A stretch of DNA of 7,124 nucleotides from Lutibacter sp. (GTDB lineage Bacteria > Bacteroidota > Bacteroidia > Flavobacteriales > Flavobacteriaceae), in contig JASMME010000068.1 of assembly GCA_030748365.1 (NCBI GenBank), positions 1 to 7,124 of the forward strand, in the 5' to 3' direction. How positions within the stretch are numbered: position 1 is the stretch's first letter; every line of letters begins with the position of its first letter. The notes under the pieces are model-generated. The model saw nothing but the letters and a program-made list of their open reading frames with translations. It made no database searches and had not been told where the DNA came from. This document shows positions 1-6,803 of the stretch, piece after piece. The position numbers were made by a program, and so were the translations under genes.

Positions 1-1707
1 GTTTTATTGGCTGCCTGCTGTCTTTCCTGTAAAAAATATACCGTCGATCGCCATACACAACAACTTCACGACCTTATTGATTCCTATCAGCAGCACGAAG
101 GGTATGACCCGCAAGCATACCCTTTGGGTTTGTTCGAGCAGGCATATTATGAAAAAGAGGCCGCTTTTGCCAGCTCATTACAGGCCCGTTTAAGTGCATT
201 GGATACTACCGGCTTACTTGAAACAGACCGTATCTCCTATGAATTGCTACATTTTCAATTACAGGAAACCATCGATTTCTACACTTTTGAGCGCTATCTG
301 AATCCATTGCTTTCCGATGCAGGTTTTCACAGCAGTCTGCCTTATATGGTGCGCCCTTTTTCAGATGCGCAACAAGCCATACAATACCTGCGAAAATTAC
401 AGGCCATTCCCGGTTTTGTCAACCAGCATTGTAAAAACATGAGGGCAGGTTTGGCTAAGGGTGTCTCTCAGCCACGGGTCATTTTTAAGGGCTATGAAAC
501 CACCTATAATGAACATATTACTGAGGGCTACGCAGAAAATTATTTTTTTAAACCCTTTCTAAAATTGCCCGGGAATCTTAGCAAAGAACAGGCAGATTCT
601 ATATTGCTGGCCGGTAAAAAGGCCATTGAAACAGTGGTGATTCCCTCCTTTAAGAAAATCAAAAAATTCTTCGAAACCGAGTACTATCCGCAGACCAGAA
701 CAGCCATTGGCGTTTCCAGTACTCCCAATGGCAGTGCCTATTATCAAAACAGGATCAATTACTATACCACCGAAAATTATTATACAGCAGACAGTATCCA
801 TGCCCTTGGTCTTAAGGAGGTTTCAAGAATTAGAAAAGAGATGGAGAAAATTATTTCCGAACTCAATTTTAAGGGATCTTTCGATGATTTTTTTGAATTT
901 TTGCGAACTGATAGTCAGTTTTATGCCGATACGCCCGAAGCACTGCTCATGTTTGCTAGGGACATCGCCAAAAGGGCCGATGAACAACTACCGAGATTTT
1001 TTAAAACACTTCCTAGAAAGCCTTATGGTGTAGCAGCTGTGCCTGAAGCCATTGCGCCAAAATACACTGGCGGTAGGTATGTCGGTACTTCCAAAAACAG
1101 CACAGAGCCTGGCTACTATTGGGTAAACACCTATGACCTAAAAAGCAGGACCTTGTACACCATTCCTTCCCTTACAGTGCATGAAGCGGTGCCAGGCCAT
1201 CATCTGCAGGGCGCTCTGAACAATGAATTGGGTCCGCATATCCCGGAATTTAGAAGAAACCTTTATCTCTCTGCTTATGGAGAAGGCTGGGGTCTCTATA
1301 CGGAATGGTTGGCCGACGAAATGGGTCTTTATACCACCCCTTACGAGAAATTCGGGCAGCTTACCTACGAAATGTGGAGGGCCTGTAGGCTGGTCGTAGA
1401 TACGGGCATTCACCATAAGGAATGGTCCCGTGAGCAAGCTTTTAGGTTTATGTCATCCAATACCGCACTTTCTTTACACGAAGTCCATACAGAAATAGAC
1501 AGGTATATCTCCTGGCCGGGGCAGGCCCTGTCCTACAAGATTGGAGAATTGAGGATACGGGCACTTAGAAAAAAGGCTGAAGAGGCTTTGGGTACCCAAT
1601 TTGATATCAGGGAATTTCACGAGGTAATTCTTTCAGAGGGGACGGTCACTTTGCCCATCCTCGAAAGTAGAGTGATGGATTATATAGAAAAAGCAGCCCA
1701 TGAATAG
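1..1707 (+). CDS. DUF885-family zinc metallopeptidase lipoprotein (5' end outside window)
   Basis: This is a predicted zinc-dependent peptidase of the DUF885 family (gluzincin-like), probably anchored in the envelope as a lipoprotein. The reading frame is open from base 1. Its first residues, VLLAACC, look like the end of a signal peptide with lipobox L-A-A-C (Cys codon at 16-18), so the true start lies upstream and the TTG at 7 is not the start. The metal site is visible as HEAVPGHH at 1180-1203, the family's HExxPGH variant of HExxH, followed by YGEGW at 1276-1290, whose Glu is the expected third ligand. The C-terminal block SWPGQALSYKIGELRI and a 'FHEVILSEGTVTLP' segment are typical of the family, so the domain is complete. 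The gene overlaps the hydroxyproline epimerase gene by 8 bp, which argues for co-expression and a role in releasing proline- or hydroxyproline-containing peptides. That substrate is an inference; the family is poorly characterised. Confidence is high for family and lipoprotein nature, low for substrate. Confidence 0.9.
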   Translation, partial: VLLAACCLSCKKYTVDRHTQQLHDLIDSYQQHEGYDPQAYPLGLFEQAYYEKEAAFASSLQARLSALDTTGLLETDRISYELLHFQLQETIDFYTFERYLNPLLSDAGFHSSLPYMVRPFSDAQQAIQYLRKLQAIPGFVNQHCKNMRAGLAKGVSQPRVIFKGYETTYNEHITEGYAENYFFKPFLKLPGNLSKEQADSILLAGKKAIETVVIPSFKKIKKFFETEYYPQTRTAIGVSSTPNGSAYYQNRINYYTTENYYTADSIHALGLKEVSRIRKEMEKIISELNFKGSFDDFFEFLRTDSQFYADTPEALLMFARDIAKRADEQLPRFFKTLPRKPYGVAAVPEAIAPKYTGGRYVGTSKNSTEPGYYWVNTYDLKSRTLYTIPSLTVHEAVPGHHLQGALNNELGPHIPEFRRNLYLSAYGEGWGLYTEWLADEMGLYTTPYEKFGQLTYEMWRACRLVVDTGIHHKEWSREQAFRFMSSNTALSLHEVHTEIDRYISWPGQALSYKIGELRIRALRKKAEEALGTQFDIREFHEVILSEGTVTLPILESRVMDYIEKAAHE

Positions 1708-2710
1708 GTCGGTTTTCAAATGTATTGATGGGCATACTTGTGGCAACCCTGTTCGGGTAATTGTGGAAGGCATTCCAAGTCTTGAGGGTGCCGATATGAG
1801 TGAGAAACGACAACATTTCCTAAAATCTTTCGATTGGATTCGTAAAGGTTTGATGTTTGAGCCTAGGGGACATGATATGATGAGTGGAAGTATGTTGTTC
1901 CCTCCCTGTAATCCAGCCCATGATTTTGCCATCCTATTTCTTGAAACTTCCGGTTGTTTGCCTATGTGTGGTCACGGTACAATTGGGTCAGTTACCATTG
2001 CCATAGAAGAGGGCTTGGTACGTCCCAAACGACCAGGAATAATACTAATGGAGACCCCGGCGGGCCTGGTCAGCATTCGTTATAAGCAACAGGGGAAAAA
2101 GGTATCTTCGGTTACCCTGACCAATGTGCCGAGTTACCTGGCTGCAGAGAACCTAACCGTTGACTGTCCGGAACTGGGAACCCTTCGCTTTGATGTGGCC
2201 TATGGAGGTAATTTTTATGCCATTATTGATCCCCAGGAGCACTTTGAGGGGGTTCATCACTTTACCGCTGAAAGACTGATTCAGTATTCCCGGGTGGTGA
2301 GAGCGCGTATTCAACAAGCCTATCCCGACAGGTTTATCCATCCCGAGAATGATACCATCAGAGACGTGACCCACCTGTTATGGACAGGCAACCCACTAAA
2401 CCCTGCTTCCAATGGGCGGGGGGCTGTCTTCTACGGAGACAAGGCCATTGACCGCTCTCCCTGTGGTACGGGGACCTCTGCACGAATGGCTCAGTTATTT
2501 GCAAAGGGCGTTTTGCAAGTAGGAGAGCCCTTTATCCATGAAAGTTTTATTGGCTCCACTTTTACGGGGCGTATAGCGTCAACAAGTATGCTAGGTACCA
2601 ACAAAGCCATTATACCCAGTATACAGGGCTGGGCAAAGGTATATGGTTATAATACCATTATTATTGACCCTGAAGATGATCCTTATGCACATGGTTTTCA
2701 AGTAATCTAA
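1700..2710 (+). CDS. lhpA: 4-hydroxyproline 2-epimerase (proline racemase family)
   Basis: This is a complete 336-residue proline racemase-family protein, a normal length for the family. The two catalytic cysteines are both present: Cys90 in MCGHGTIGS and Cys255 in DRSPCGTGTSARMA. A Cys/Cys pair indicates racemase or epimerase chemistry. Trans-3-hydroxy-L-proline dehydratases of the same family carry Thr at the second position. The likely reaction is cytoplasmic interconversion of trans-4-hydroxy-L-proline and cis-4-hydroxy-D-proline. The start ATG at 1700 overlaps the end of the preceding peptidase gene (ATGAATAG) and suits translational coupling; no clear Shine-Dalgarno is seen, as is usual in Bacteroidota. 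The next gene, a D-amino acid dehydrogenase, begins 1 nt after the stop, which favours hydroxyproline epimerase over proline racemase. Proline racemase cannot be excluded without comparing active-site residues. The symbol follows the Pseudomonas hydroxyproline cluster and is given by function. Confidence 0.88.
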   Translation: MNRSVFKCIDGHTCGNPVRVIVEGIPSLEGADMSEKRQHFLKSFDWIRKGLMFEPRGHDMMSGSMLFPPCNPAHDFAILFLETSGCLPMCGHGTIGSVTIAIEEGLVRPKRPGIILMETPAGLVSIRYKQQGKKVSSVTLTNVPSYLAAENLTVDCPELGTLRFDVAYGGNFYAIIDPQEHFEGVHHFTAERLIQYSRVVRARIQQAYPDRFIHPENDTIRDVTHLLWTGNPLNPASNGRGAVFYGDKAIDRSPCGTGTSARMAQLFAKGVLQVGEPFIHESFIGSTFTGRIASTSMLGTNKAIIPSIQGWAKVYGYNTIIIDPEDDPYAHGFQVI

Positions 2711-2711
2711 G

Positions 2712-3959
2712 ATGAACAAAGAAGTGCTTATCATAGGAGGGGGCATTATTGGCCTCAGCACTGCCTACTACCTTAACAAGGAGGGGCACCGTGTAACAAT
2801 TGTAGACCGGTCAGACCTAGACTCTGGCGCCTCTTATATCAATGCAGGCTATCTCTGCCCCAGTCATATTGTACCCCTGTCTGCCCCTGGTGTCGTAAAA
2901 AAAGGCTTGAAATGGATGTTTAATCCCAGTAGTCCACTATTTATAAAGCCCCGCCTAGACCTTGACTTTTTGAGATGGGCCTGGTCTTTTCAGGCTTCCT
3001 GTAAATCGGCCCATGTAGCTGCTGCTGCACCGGTGATTAGAGACATATCACTCTTGAGTCAGGCATTGTACAATGAGATCCGGCAACATGAGGGTTTTGA
3101 TTCTCACTACGAAAAAAAAGGACTTCTGATGCTCTGTCAAACCCCGGAGATGCTCGAGGAAGAACTGAAAGCTGCAGCCTTGGCCAAACGCATCGGACTA
3201 GACGTTGAGGCCTTGGATATAAAAGCGCTCAAGAAAGTAGTGCCGACAACCCAGGTCAACGCCATTGGTGCCACCTACTACCCCTGTGATGCCCACAGTA
3301 CCCCCCACGAGTTTATGCAAGAGATGAAAAGCAACTTAACAAAGGCAGGTGTCCAGCTATTGTGCAATGAAAAAGTCGTGGATTTCCAGTATGTAGGTAA
3401 GCGTATCAGGTCTGTCGTTACCGACAAACGACACATCAAGGCAGATGCTTTTGTGCTCTCGGCAGGAGCCTGGACGGGTCAACTGGCTGCAAAAGCAGGT
3501 CTGAGATTGTTGGTTCAGGCAGGAAAGGGCTATCGGATTAATGCTAAAAATTCTAGCGGAATCAGTATACCTGCCATCTTGGCCGAAGCCAAGGTAGCCA
3601 TTACACCGATGAACGGTTTTACCGCTATCTCTGGGACCATGGAAATTTCAGGGCTCAATCAAAAGATACACAGGCAAAGGATACATGCCATGGCTGATGC
3701 CGCCCGTCGTTATTACCCTGAGCTGGTTCTCTCAGCAGCGGACAAAGCAGGTGCTACAGTTGGATTGCGTTCCCTTTCTTTTGATGGCCTTCCTTATATA
3801 GGGACATCTTCTACCTACCAAAACCTAATCATTGCTGCTGGGCATGCCATGATGGGGTGGACCATGGGGCCGGCAACTGGGAAACTGGTCTCAGAAATCA
3901 TTTCAGAGCGGAAAACAAGCTTGGACATTAGGCCTTTTGATCCAAACAGGAAGCCTTAG
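2712..3959 (+). CDS. FAD-dependent D-amino acid (probably D-hydroxyproline) dehydrogenase, DadA-like
   Basis: This is a 415-residue flavoenzyme of the DAO family (FAD-dependent oxidoreductase), complete at both ends. The N-terminal Rossmann motif GGGIIG is at residues 9-14, with Asp32 ending the second strand to bind the FAD ribose. Residues 44-70 (NAGYLCPS, then PLSAPG and GLKWM) closely resemble the DadA N-terminal region. Later FAD-binding pieces include LSAGAWT near 249-255, DGLPYIG at 358-364, GH at 377-378 and GPATG at 386-390. The family oxidises D-amino acids to imino acids and passes electrons to the respiratory chain. Lying 1 nt behind the epimerase gene, it most likely oxidises cis-4-hydroxy-D-proline to 1-pyrroline-4-hydroxy-2-carboxylate. 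It is a single-subunit form with no alpha/gamma partner genes nearby. D-proline or another D-amino acid is the alternative substrate. No partner gene follows within 100 bp, so it is probably the last gene of the operon. Confidence 0.87.
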   Translation: MNKEVLIIGGGIIGLSTAYYLNKEGHRVTIVDRSDLDSGASYINAGYLCPSHIVPLSAPGVVKKGLKWMFNPSSPLFIKPRLDLDFLRWAWSFQASCKSAHVAAAAPVIRDISLLSQALYNEIRQHEGFDSHYEKKGLLMLCQTPEMLEEELKAAALAKRIGLDVEALDIKALKKVVPTTQVNAIGATYYPCDAHSTPHEFMQEMKSNLTKAGVQLLCNEKVVDFQYVGKRIRSVVTDKRHIKADAFVLSAGAWTGQLAAKAGLRLLVQAGKGYRINAKNSSGISIPAILAEAKVAITPMNGFTAISGTMEISGLNQKIHRQRIHAMADAARRYYPELVLSAADKAGATVGLRSLSFDGLPYIGTSSTYQNLIIAAGHAMMGWTMGPATGKLVSEIISERKTSLDIRPFDPNRKP

Positions 3960-4017
3960 GTGAATTTGCAAGGAAAAAAAGACTGTTTGCCCAATAGTTC
4001 CTGTGAGCCCCTAAGAC

Positions 4018-4048
4018 TTGTCAGTATCAGTAGGGAAGCTTACTTTTG
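4018..4048 (+). promoter_or_regulatory. Bacteroidota-type promoter of the PhnA-family gene
   Basis: TACTTTTG at 4041-4048 matches the Bacteroidota -7 consensus TAnnTTTG exactly. TTG at 4018-4020 lies 20 nt upstream, as expected for the -33 element. Transcription would start near 4055, giving a leader of only about 12 nt before the ATG at 4067. This makes the PhnA-family gene a unit separate from the hydroxyproline operon that ends at 3959. No convincing terminator is visible between the two. Confidence 0.6.
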
Positions 4049-4066
4049 CCATTTAACAAATAAAAT

Positions 4067-4648
4067 ATGACTGTATTAAAAGCCCTGGAAAAGCGCAGCG
4101 GATCCTGTTGTGAACTGTGTGGCTCTAAGACCTTTTTGGAAGTGTATGAAGTAGCCCCTACTAGAGGAGGAAATCCTGATGAGTCTGTCTTATCTTGTGA
4201 GGAATGTGCCCGTCAATTGGCTGATCCTGGCCTGACAGATCCCAACCACTGGCGATGTTTAAATGAGAGTATGTGGAGTGAGGTGCCAGCGGTTCAGGTA
4301 ATTGCCTGGCGGATGCTAACACGCCTGCGTGCAGAAGGATGGCCGGCTGATTTGTTAGACATGTTATATTTGGAAGCGGAAACCTTGGAATGGGCCCGTT
4401 CCATTGAAAGAGAAGAACAGGCTGAGGAGGAGGTCGTTCACAAAGATGTCAATGGCCTTGTTTTACAAGCTGGAGATTCGGTGGTGCTTATCAAGGACTT
4501 GCCGGTCAAAGGGTCGAGTATGGTGGCTAAGAGGGGTACGGCTGTCAGAAGAATTTCCCTAGACCCTGATCATGCGGCGTATATTGAAGGGAAGGTAAAT
4601 GGCCAAACCATTGTACTCCTTACCAAGTATGTTAAGAAAACCTCTTAA
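4067..4648 (+). CDS. PhnA-family (YjdM-like) zinc-ribbon protein
   Basis: This is a 193-residue protein with the two-part PhnA architecture. The N-terminal zinc ribbon uses CELC (Cys15, Cys18) and CEEC (Cys44, Cys47). The C-terminal PhnA domain covers about residues 124-193 (KDVNGLVLQAGDSVVLIKDL, then VKGSS, KRGT and IEGKVNGQTIVLLTKYVKK). Between them is an alpha-helical, tryptophan-rich segment of about 75 residues that makes it longer than the roughly 110-residue E. coli YjdM. The family name derives from an old link to phosphonate use; E. coli PhnA/YjdM is not phosphonoacetate hydrolase, and its biochemical role remains unclear. No phosphonate genes are seen here. The ATG at 4067 follows an A-rich stretch and sits just behind a promoter match, and the frame covers the whole ribbon, so this start is likely right. 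Family assignment is firm; function is not. Confidence 0.88.
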   Translation: MTVLKALEKRSGSCCELCGSKTFLEVYEVAPTRGGNPDESVLSCEECARQLADPGLTDPNHWRCLNESMWSEVPAVQVIAWRMLTRLRAEGWPADLLDMLYLEAETLEWARSIEREEQAEEEVVHKDVNGLVLQAGDSVVLIKDLPVKGSSMVAKRGTAVRRISLDPDHAAYIEGKVNGQTIVLLTKYVKKTS

Positions 4649-4649
4649 C
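4631..4649. other. Perfect 7-bp hairpin across the PhnA-family stop codon
   Basis: GTTAAGA (4631-4637) and TCTTAAC (4643-4649) form a perfect inverted repeat with a 5-nt loop, and the TAA stop at 4646-4648 lies in the 3' arm. The stem is AT-rich and has no immediate T-run; a T-rich stretch follows only at 4684-4701. It may protect or end the plus-strand transcript in the 70-bp gap between two convergent genes, but it is not a classical intrinsic terminator. Confidence 0.35.
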
Positions 4650-4718
4650 GGTCCATAAGCATATTATTTAACGTTTACCCCCCTTTTTTTTGTTTGTTTT
4701 TGCTGTCCCTACAGTATT

Positions 4719-6119
4719 TTAGGACTGTTTTTCAAGGATCATTTTGTTAAAGTATTTGTAAAACAGCGGGATGGTTTCAATGCCTTTAAGGAAGTTAAAG
4801 ATGCCAAAATGTTCGTTGGGTGAATGGATGGCGTCGCTGTCGAGTCCAAAACCCATCAAAATGGTTTTACTGCTAAGCTCTTTTTCGAAAAGGCTTACAA
4901 TTGGAATACTCCCGCCCGAACGTTGGGGCAAGGGTTGTACGCCAAAGGTATCAGTATAGGCCTTGTTGGCTGCTTGATAAGCAATGTGTTCTGTCGGTGT
5001 TACATAGGCTTGTCCGCCGTGGTGGGCAGTTACCTTTACCCTAACTGCTTTGGGGGCGATATTGTTAAAATGTTCTTGGAAAAGTGTCGTTATTTCTTCC
5101 CAGTTCTGGTTGGGAACCAGGCGCATAGAGATCTTCGCAAAGGCCTTGCTGGGTATCACTGTTTTGGCCCCTTCACCCGTGTAGCCACCCCAGATTCCGT
5201 TTACATCGAGGGTAGGACGAATGGACGTTCTTTCACAGGTGCTAAAGCCATTTTCACCATACACTGCTTTGATATCCAAGGCTTGTTTATAAGCATCCAA
5301 AGAGAAGGGTGCTTTGGCCATCTCATTCCTTTCGGTCGCTGACAAAGATTGAACCTTGTCATAAAAGCCTGGAATGGTGATATGATTGTCTTTGTCATGC
5401 AAAGAGGCAATCATTTTACTCAATATATTGATAGGATTGGCCACCGCGCCGCCATACAATCCTGAATGCAAATCACGGTTGGGCCCGGTAACCTCTACTT
5501 CTACATAGCTCATGCCGCGAAGGCCGGTTGTAATAGAGGGCTGTGTATTCGAAATCATCCCGGTGTCAGAGATCAGTACAATGTCATTGGATAGTTTCTC
5601 CTGGTTTTGTTTTACAAACCAAGCCAGGCTTTCAGAACCAATTTCCTCCTCACCTTCGATCATAAATTTGACATTACACGGAAGTTGCTCGTTCTCAGTC
5701 ATAAATTCCAGGGCCTTGACATGCATAAACATCTGCCCCTTGTCATCGGAAGCACCCCGCGCAAAAATAGCGCCCTCAGGATGCAGTGACGTCTTTTTGA
5801 TCAGGGGGGAGAATGGGGGAGAGTCCCATAGATCCAAGGGATCTGCAGGTTGTACATCATAATGTCCGTACACCAGTATCGTCGGTAGTTTAGGATCGAT
5901 GTTTTTTTCACCGTACACAATCGGATATCCGGGTGTCTCACAAATCTCCACTACCTCGCAGCCAGCAGATAAAAGGGCGTCTTTAACAGCGGCTGCTGTC
6001 CTTAAAACATCCTGGCTATAAGCGCTGTTAGCACTGACAGAAGGTATTTTTAACAAGTCGATAAGTTCCTGTATAAATCGCGCTTTGTGTTGGTCAATAT
6101 ACGCTTGCAAGTTCTCCAT
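4719..6119 (-). CDS. M20-family metallodipeptidase (CNDP2-like)
   Basis: This is a complete 466-residue cytosolic dipeptidase of peptidase family M20, a normal length for the CNDP-like branch, with no signal peptide. The di-zinc site can be read by analogy with human CNDP2. His86 lies in YGHYDVQP, bridging Asp125 in RGASDDKG, Glu158 (general base) and Glu159 (ligand) in EGEEEIGS, Asp185 in ISDTGM, and His432 in HSPNEHF. His218 in DLHSGLYGG belongs to the dimerisation/lid domain (about residues 200-320), which contributes to the partner active site in this family. SGGSIPIV at 401-408 is a typical substrate-carboxylate region. The enzyme would split dipeptides in the cytoplasm. It is transcribed alone, convergent with the PhnA-family gene and divergent from the tRNA gene. 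It could help process peptides feeding the hydroxyproline operon, but nothing links their expression. The ATG at 6119 gives the expected N-terminus. Confidence 0.93.
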   Translation of the reverse strand: MENLQAYIDQHKARFIQELIDLLKIPSVSANSAYSQDVLRTAAAVKDALLSAGCEVVEICETPGYPIVYGEKNIDPKLPTILVYGHYDVQPADPLDLWDSPPFSPLIKKTSLHPEGAIFARGASDDKGQMFMHVKALEFMTENEQLPCNVKFMIEGEEEIGSESLAWFVKQNQEKLSNDIVLISDTGMISNTQPSITTGLRGMSYVEVEVTGPNRDLHSGLYGGAVANPINILSKMIASLHDKDNHITIPGFYDKVQSLSATERNEMAKAPFSLDAYKQALDIKAVYGENGFSTCERTSIRPTLDVNGIWGGYTGEGAKTVIPSKAFAKISMRLVPNQNWEEITTLFQEHFNNIAPKAVRVKVTAHHGGQAYVTPTEHIAYQAANKAYTDTFGVQPLPQRSGGSIPIVSLFEKELSSKTILMGFGLDSDAIHSPNEHFGIFNFLKGIETIPLFYKYFNKMILEKQS

Positions 6120-6141
6120 TTTTATAGGGGTTTTAAAGCGT

Positions 6142-6149
6142 CAAAAATA
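6142..6149 (-). promoter_or_regulatory. Candidate -7 element of the dipeptidase promoter
   Basis: Read on the minus strand this is TATTTTTG, an exact match to TAnnTTTG. It would place the transcript start roughly 15 nt before the dipeptidase ATG at 6119. No TTG is found at the expected -33 distance, so the call rests on the -7 word and its position alone. Confidence 0.35.
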
Positions 6150-6197
6150 CATAATTTTTAGGGATGTGTTATTTGCTAAAAAACATCAAATACTACT

Positions 6198-6226
6198 TTG
6201 AAGTTTATAAGTATTGTGTATATTTG
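6198..6226 (+). promoter_or_regulatory. Bacteroidota-type promoter of tRNA-Leu
   Basis: TATATTTG at 6219-6226 matches the -7 consensus TAnnTTTG. TTG at 6198-6200 (within CTTTG) sits 18 nt upstream as the -33 element. The expected start of transcription, about 6233, lies just before the mature tRNA end at 6239. Confidence 0.6.
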
Positions 6227-6238
6227 CAATCCAATTTC

Positions 6239-6320
6239 GCGGTTGTGGTGGAACTGGTAGACACGCTAGACTTAGGATCTAGTGCCGCAAGGCGTGGGGG
6301 TTCGACTCCCTTCAGCCGCA
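6239..6320 (+). tRNA. trnL: tRNA-Leu, anticodon UAG
   Basis: A full class II cloverleaf can be folded by eye. The 7-bp acceptor stem is GCGGTTG with CAGCCGC, with one G-U pair. The D arm is closed by GTG and CAC. The anticodon stem is CTAGA/TCTAG around loop CTTAGGA, so the anticodon is TAG at 6273-6275, reading CUA and other CUN leucine codons. A long variable arm (GCC-GCAA-GGC) is typical of Leu and Ser tRNAs. The T arm has loop TTCGACT with stem GGGGG/CCCTT, including two G-U pairs next to the acceptor stem. The discriminator base is A6320, as leucine tRNAs require. CCA is not encoded (CAA follows), so the end must be added by nucleotidyltransferase. The gene stands alone between its own promoter and terminator. 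Confidence 0.96.
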
Positions 6321-6321
6321 C

Positions 6322-6357
6322 AAAAAAAGGCTTCTCTTCTTAGAGAAGCCTTTTTTT
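6322..6357. terminator. Intrinsic terminator after tRNA-Leu, symmetric
   Basis: GGCTTCTC (6329-6336) pairs with GAGAAGCC (6343-6350). The loop TTCTTA can close one more T-A pair to leave a TCTT tetraloop. A 7-nt A-run (6322-6328) precedes the stem and a 7-nt T-run (6351-6357) follows it, so the structure can work on either strand. It ends the tRNA transcript two bases after the mature tRNA. Confidence 0.93.
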
Positions 6358-6803
6358 GTTATGCGGGCTTCGTACTCTAAACGAAAAGTGACTATATTGC
6401 CTAATAAGTGTTCGATATTTTAATATATCTGGCATTTTTTTTCTTTTAAAAGATAATTTTTATATATATTTGTTAAAAAAACTGCTGAACTAACTATTTA
6501 CTTAATTGCAAAGCAAAGAATCTGACAAGATTTGGGGCTGACATACATTCGTTATCGTTCCTAATACCATTGTAAACGATTGACTCCGGAAAGTTTGATT
6601 ATTTTCATTGTGAATGCGCACTCTATTTTTAGCGTATGGTTTTCTTTTGTCTCCTAACCTAAATGATTTCTTAGTTGAAATTTAAAGTGATTTGAAACGA
6701 TTGTAATTGTAGCTTGCTTCCACGGTTTTATGGTATAATGCTGATTTTTTAGAAATAAGGCCTTTCCTTTTATCTCTTAAATCAAATCAAAAATTGCTGA
6801 TTT
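6358..6803. other. AT-rich gap without a recognisable gene
   Basis: These 446 bases contain many stops in all frames and no credible reading frame or tRNA. Visible elements are a candidate -7 word TATATTTG at 6465-6472 without a clear -33 TTG, and a 9-bp direct repeat AAACGATTG at 6574-6582 and 6695-6703. There is also an inverted pair ATCGTT/AACGAT at 6554-6559 and 6575-6580, and a repeat TGCTGATTT at 6739-6747 and 6795-6803. It probably serves as the upstream regulatory or leader region of the kinase gene at 6804; a small RNA or gene remnant cannot be excluded. Confidence 0.5.
6465..6472 (+). promoter_or_regulatory. Candidate -7 element upstream of the kinase gene
   Basis: TATATTTG matches TAnnTTTG, but the region 18-20 nt upstream is a T/A tract without TTG. 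If used, it would give a leader of more than 300 nt before the ATG at 6804. The match lies in very AT-rich sequence, so chance occurrence is likely. Confidence 0.25.

Noticed and set aside
1138..1932. Minus-strand open frames antisense to the peptidase and epimerase genes
   Set aside because: They overlap strongly supported plus-strand genes and encode no familiar motif.
3960..4017. Possible terminator after the dehydrogenase gene (GCAA/TTGC around an A-run)
   Set aside because: Only four base pairs with a long A-rich loop and no T-run; not a credible hairpin.
4711..4732. ACAGT/ACTGT 5-bp inverted repeat followed by T residues, as a plus-strand terminator
   Set aside because: The stem is short with an 8-nt loop and runs into the 3' end of the convergent dipeptidase gene; too weak to call.
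4824..5342. A 172-codon plus-strand open frame within the dipeptidase gene
   Set aside because: It lies antisense to a complete M20 gene with all catalytic motifs, has no recognisable domain and no promoter, and is best explained as a shadow of the coding strand.
6554..6646. Very short frames in the AT-rich gap, for example a 15-codon minus-strand frame beginning MKIIKL
   Set aside because: Too short, with no supporting start context, conservation or domain; not separable from chance.
6731..6739. TGGTATAAT, a perfect extended -10 of the E. coli sigma70 type, upstream of the kinase
   Set aside because: The Bacteroidota primary sigma factor prefers TAnnTTTG, and no TTGACA-like element lies at a suitable distance; probably chance in AT-rich DNA.
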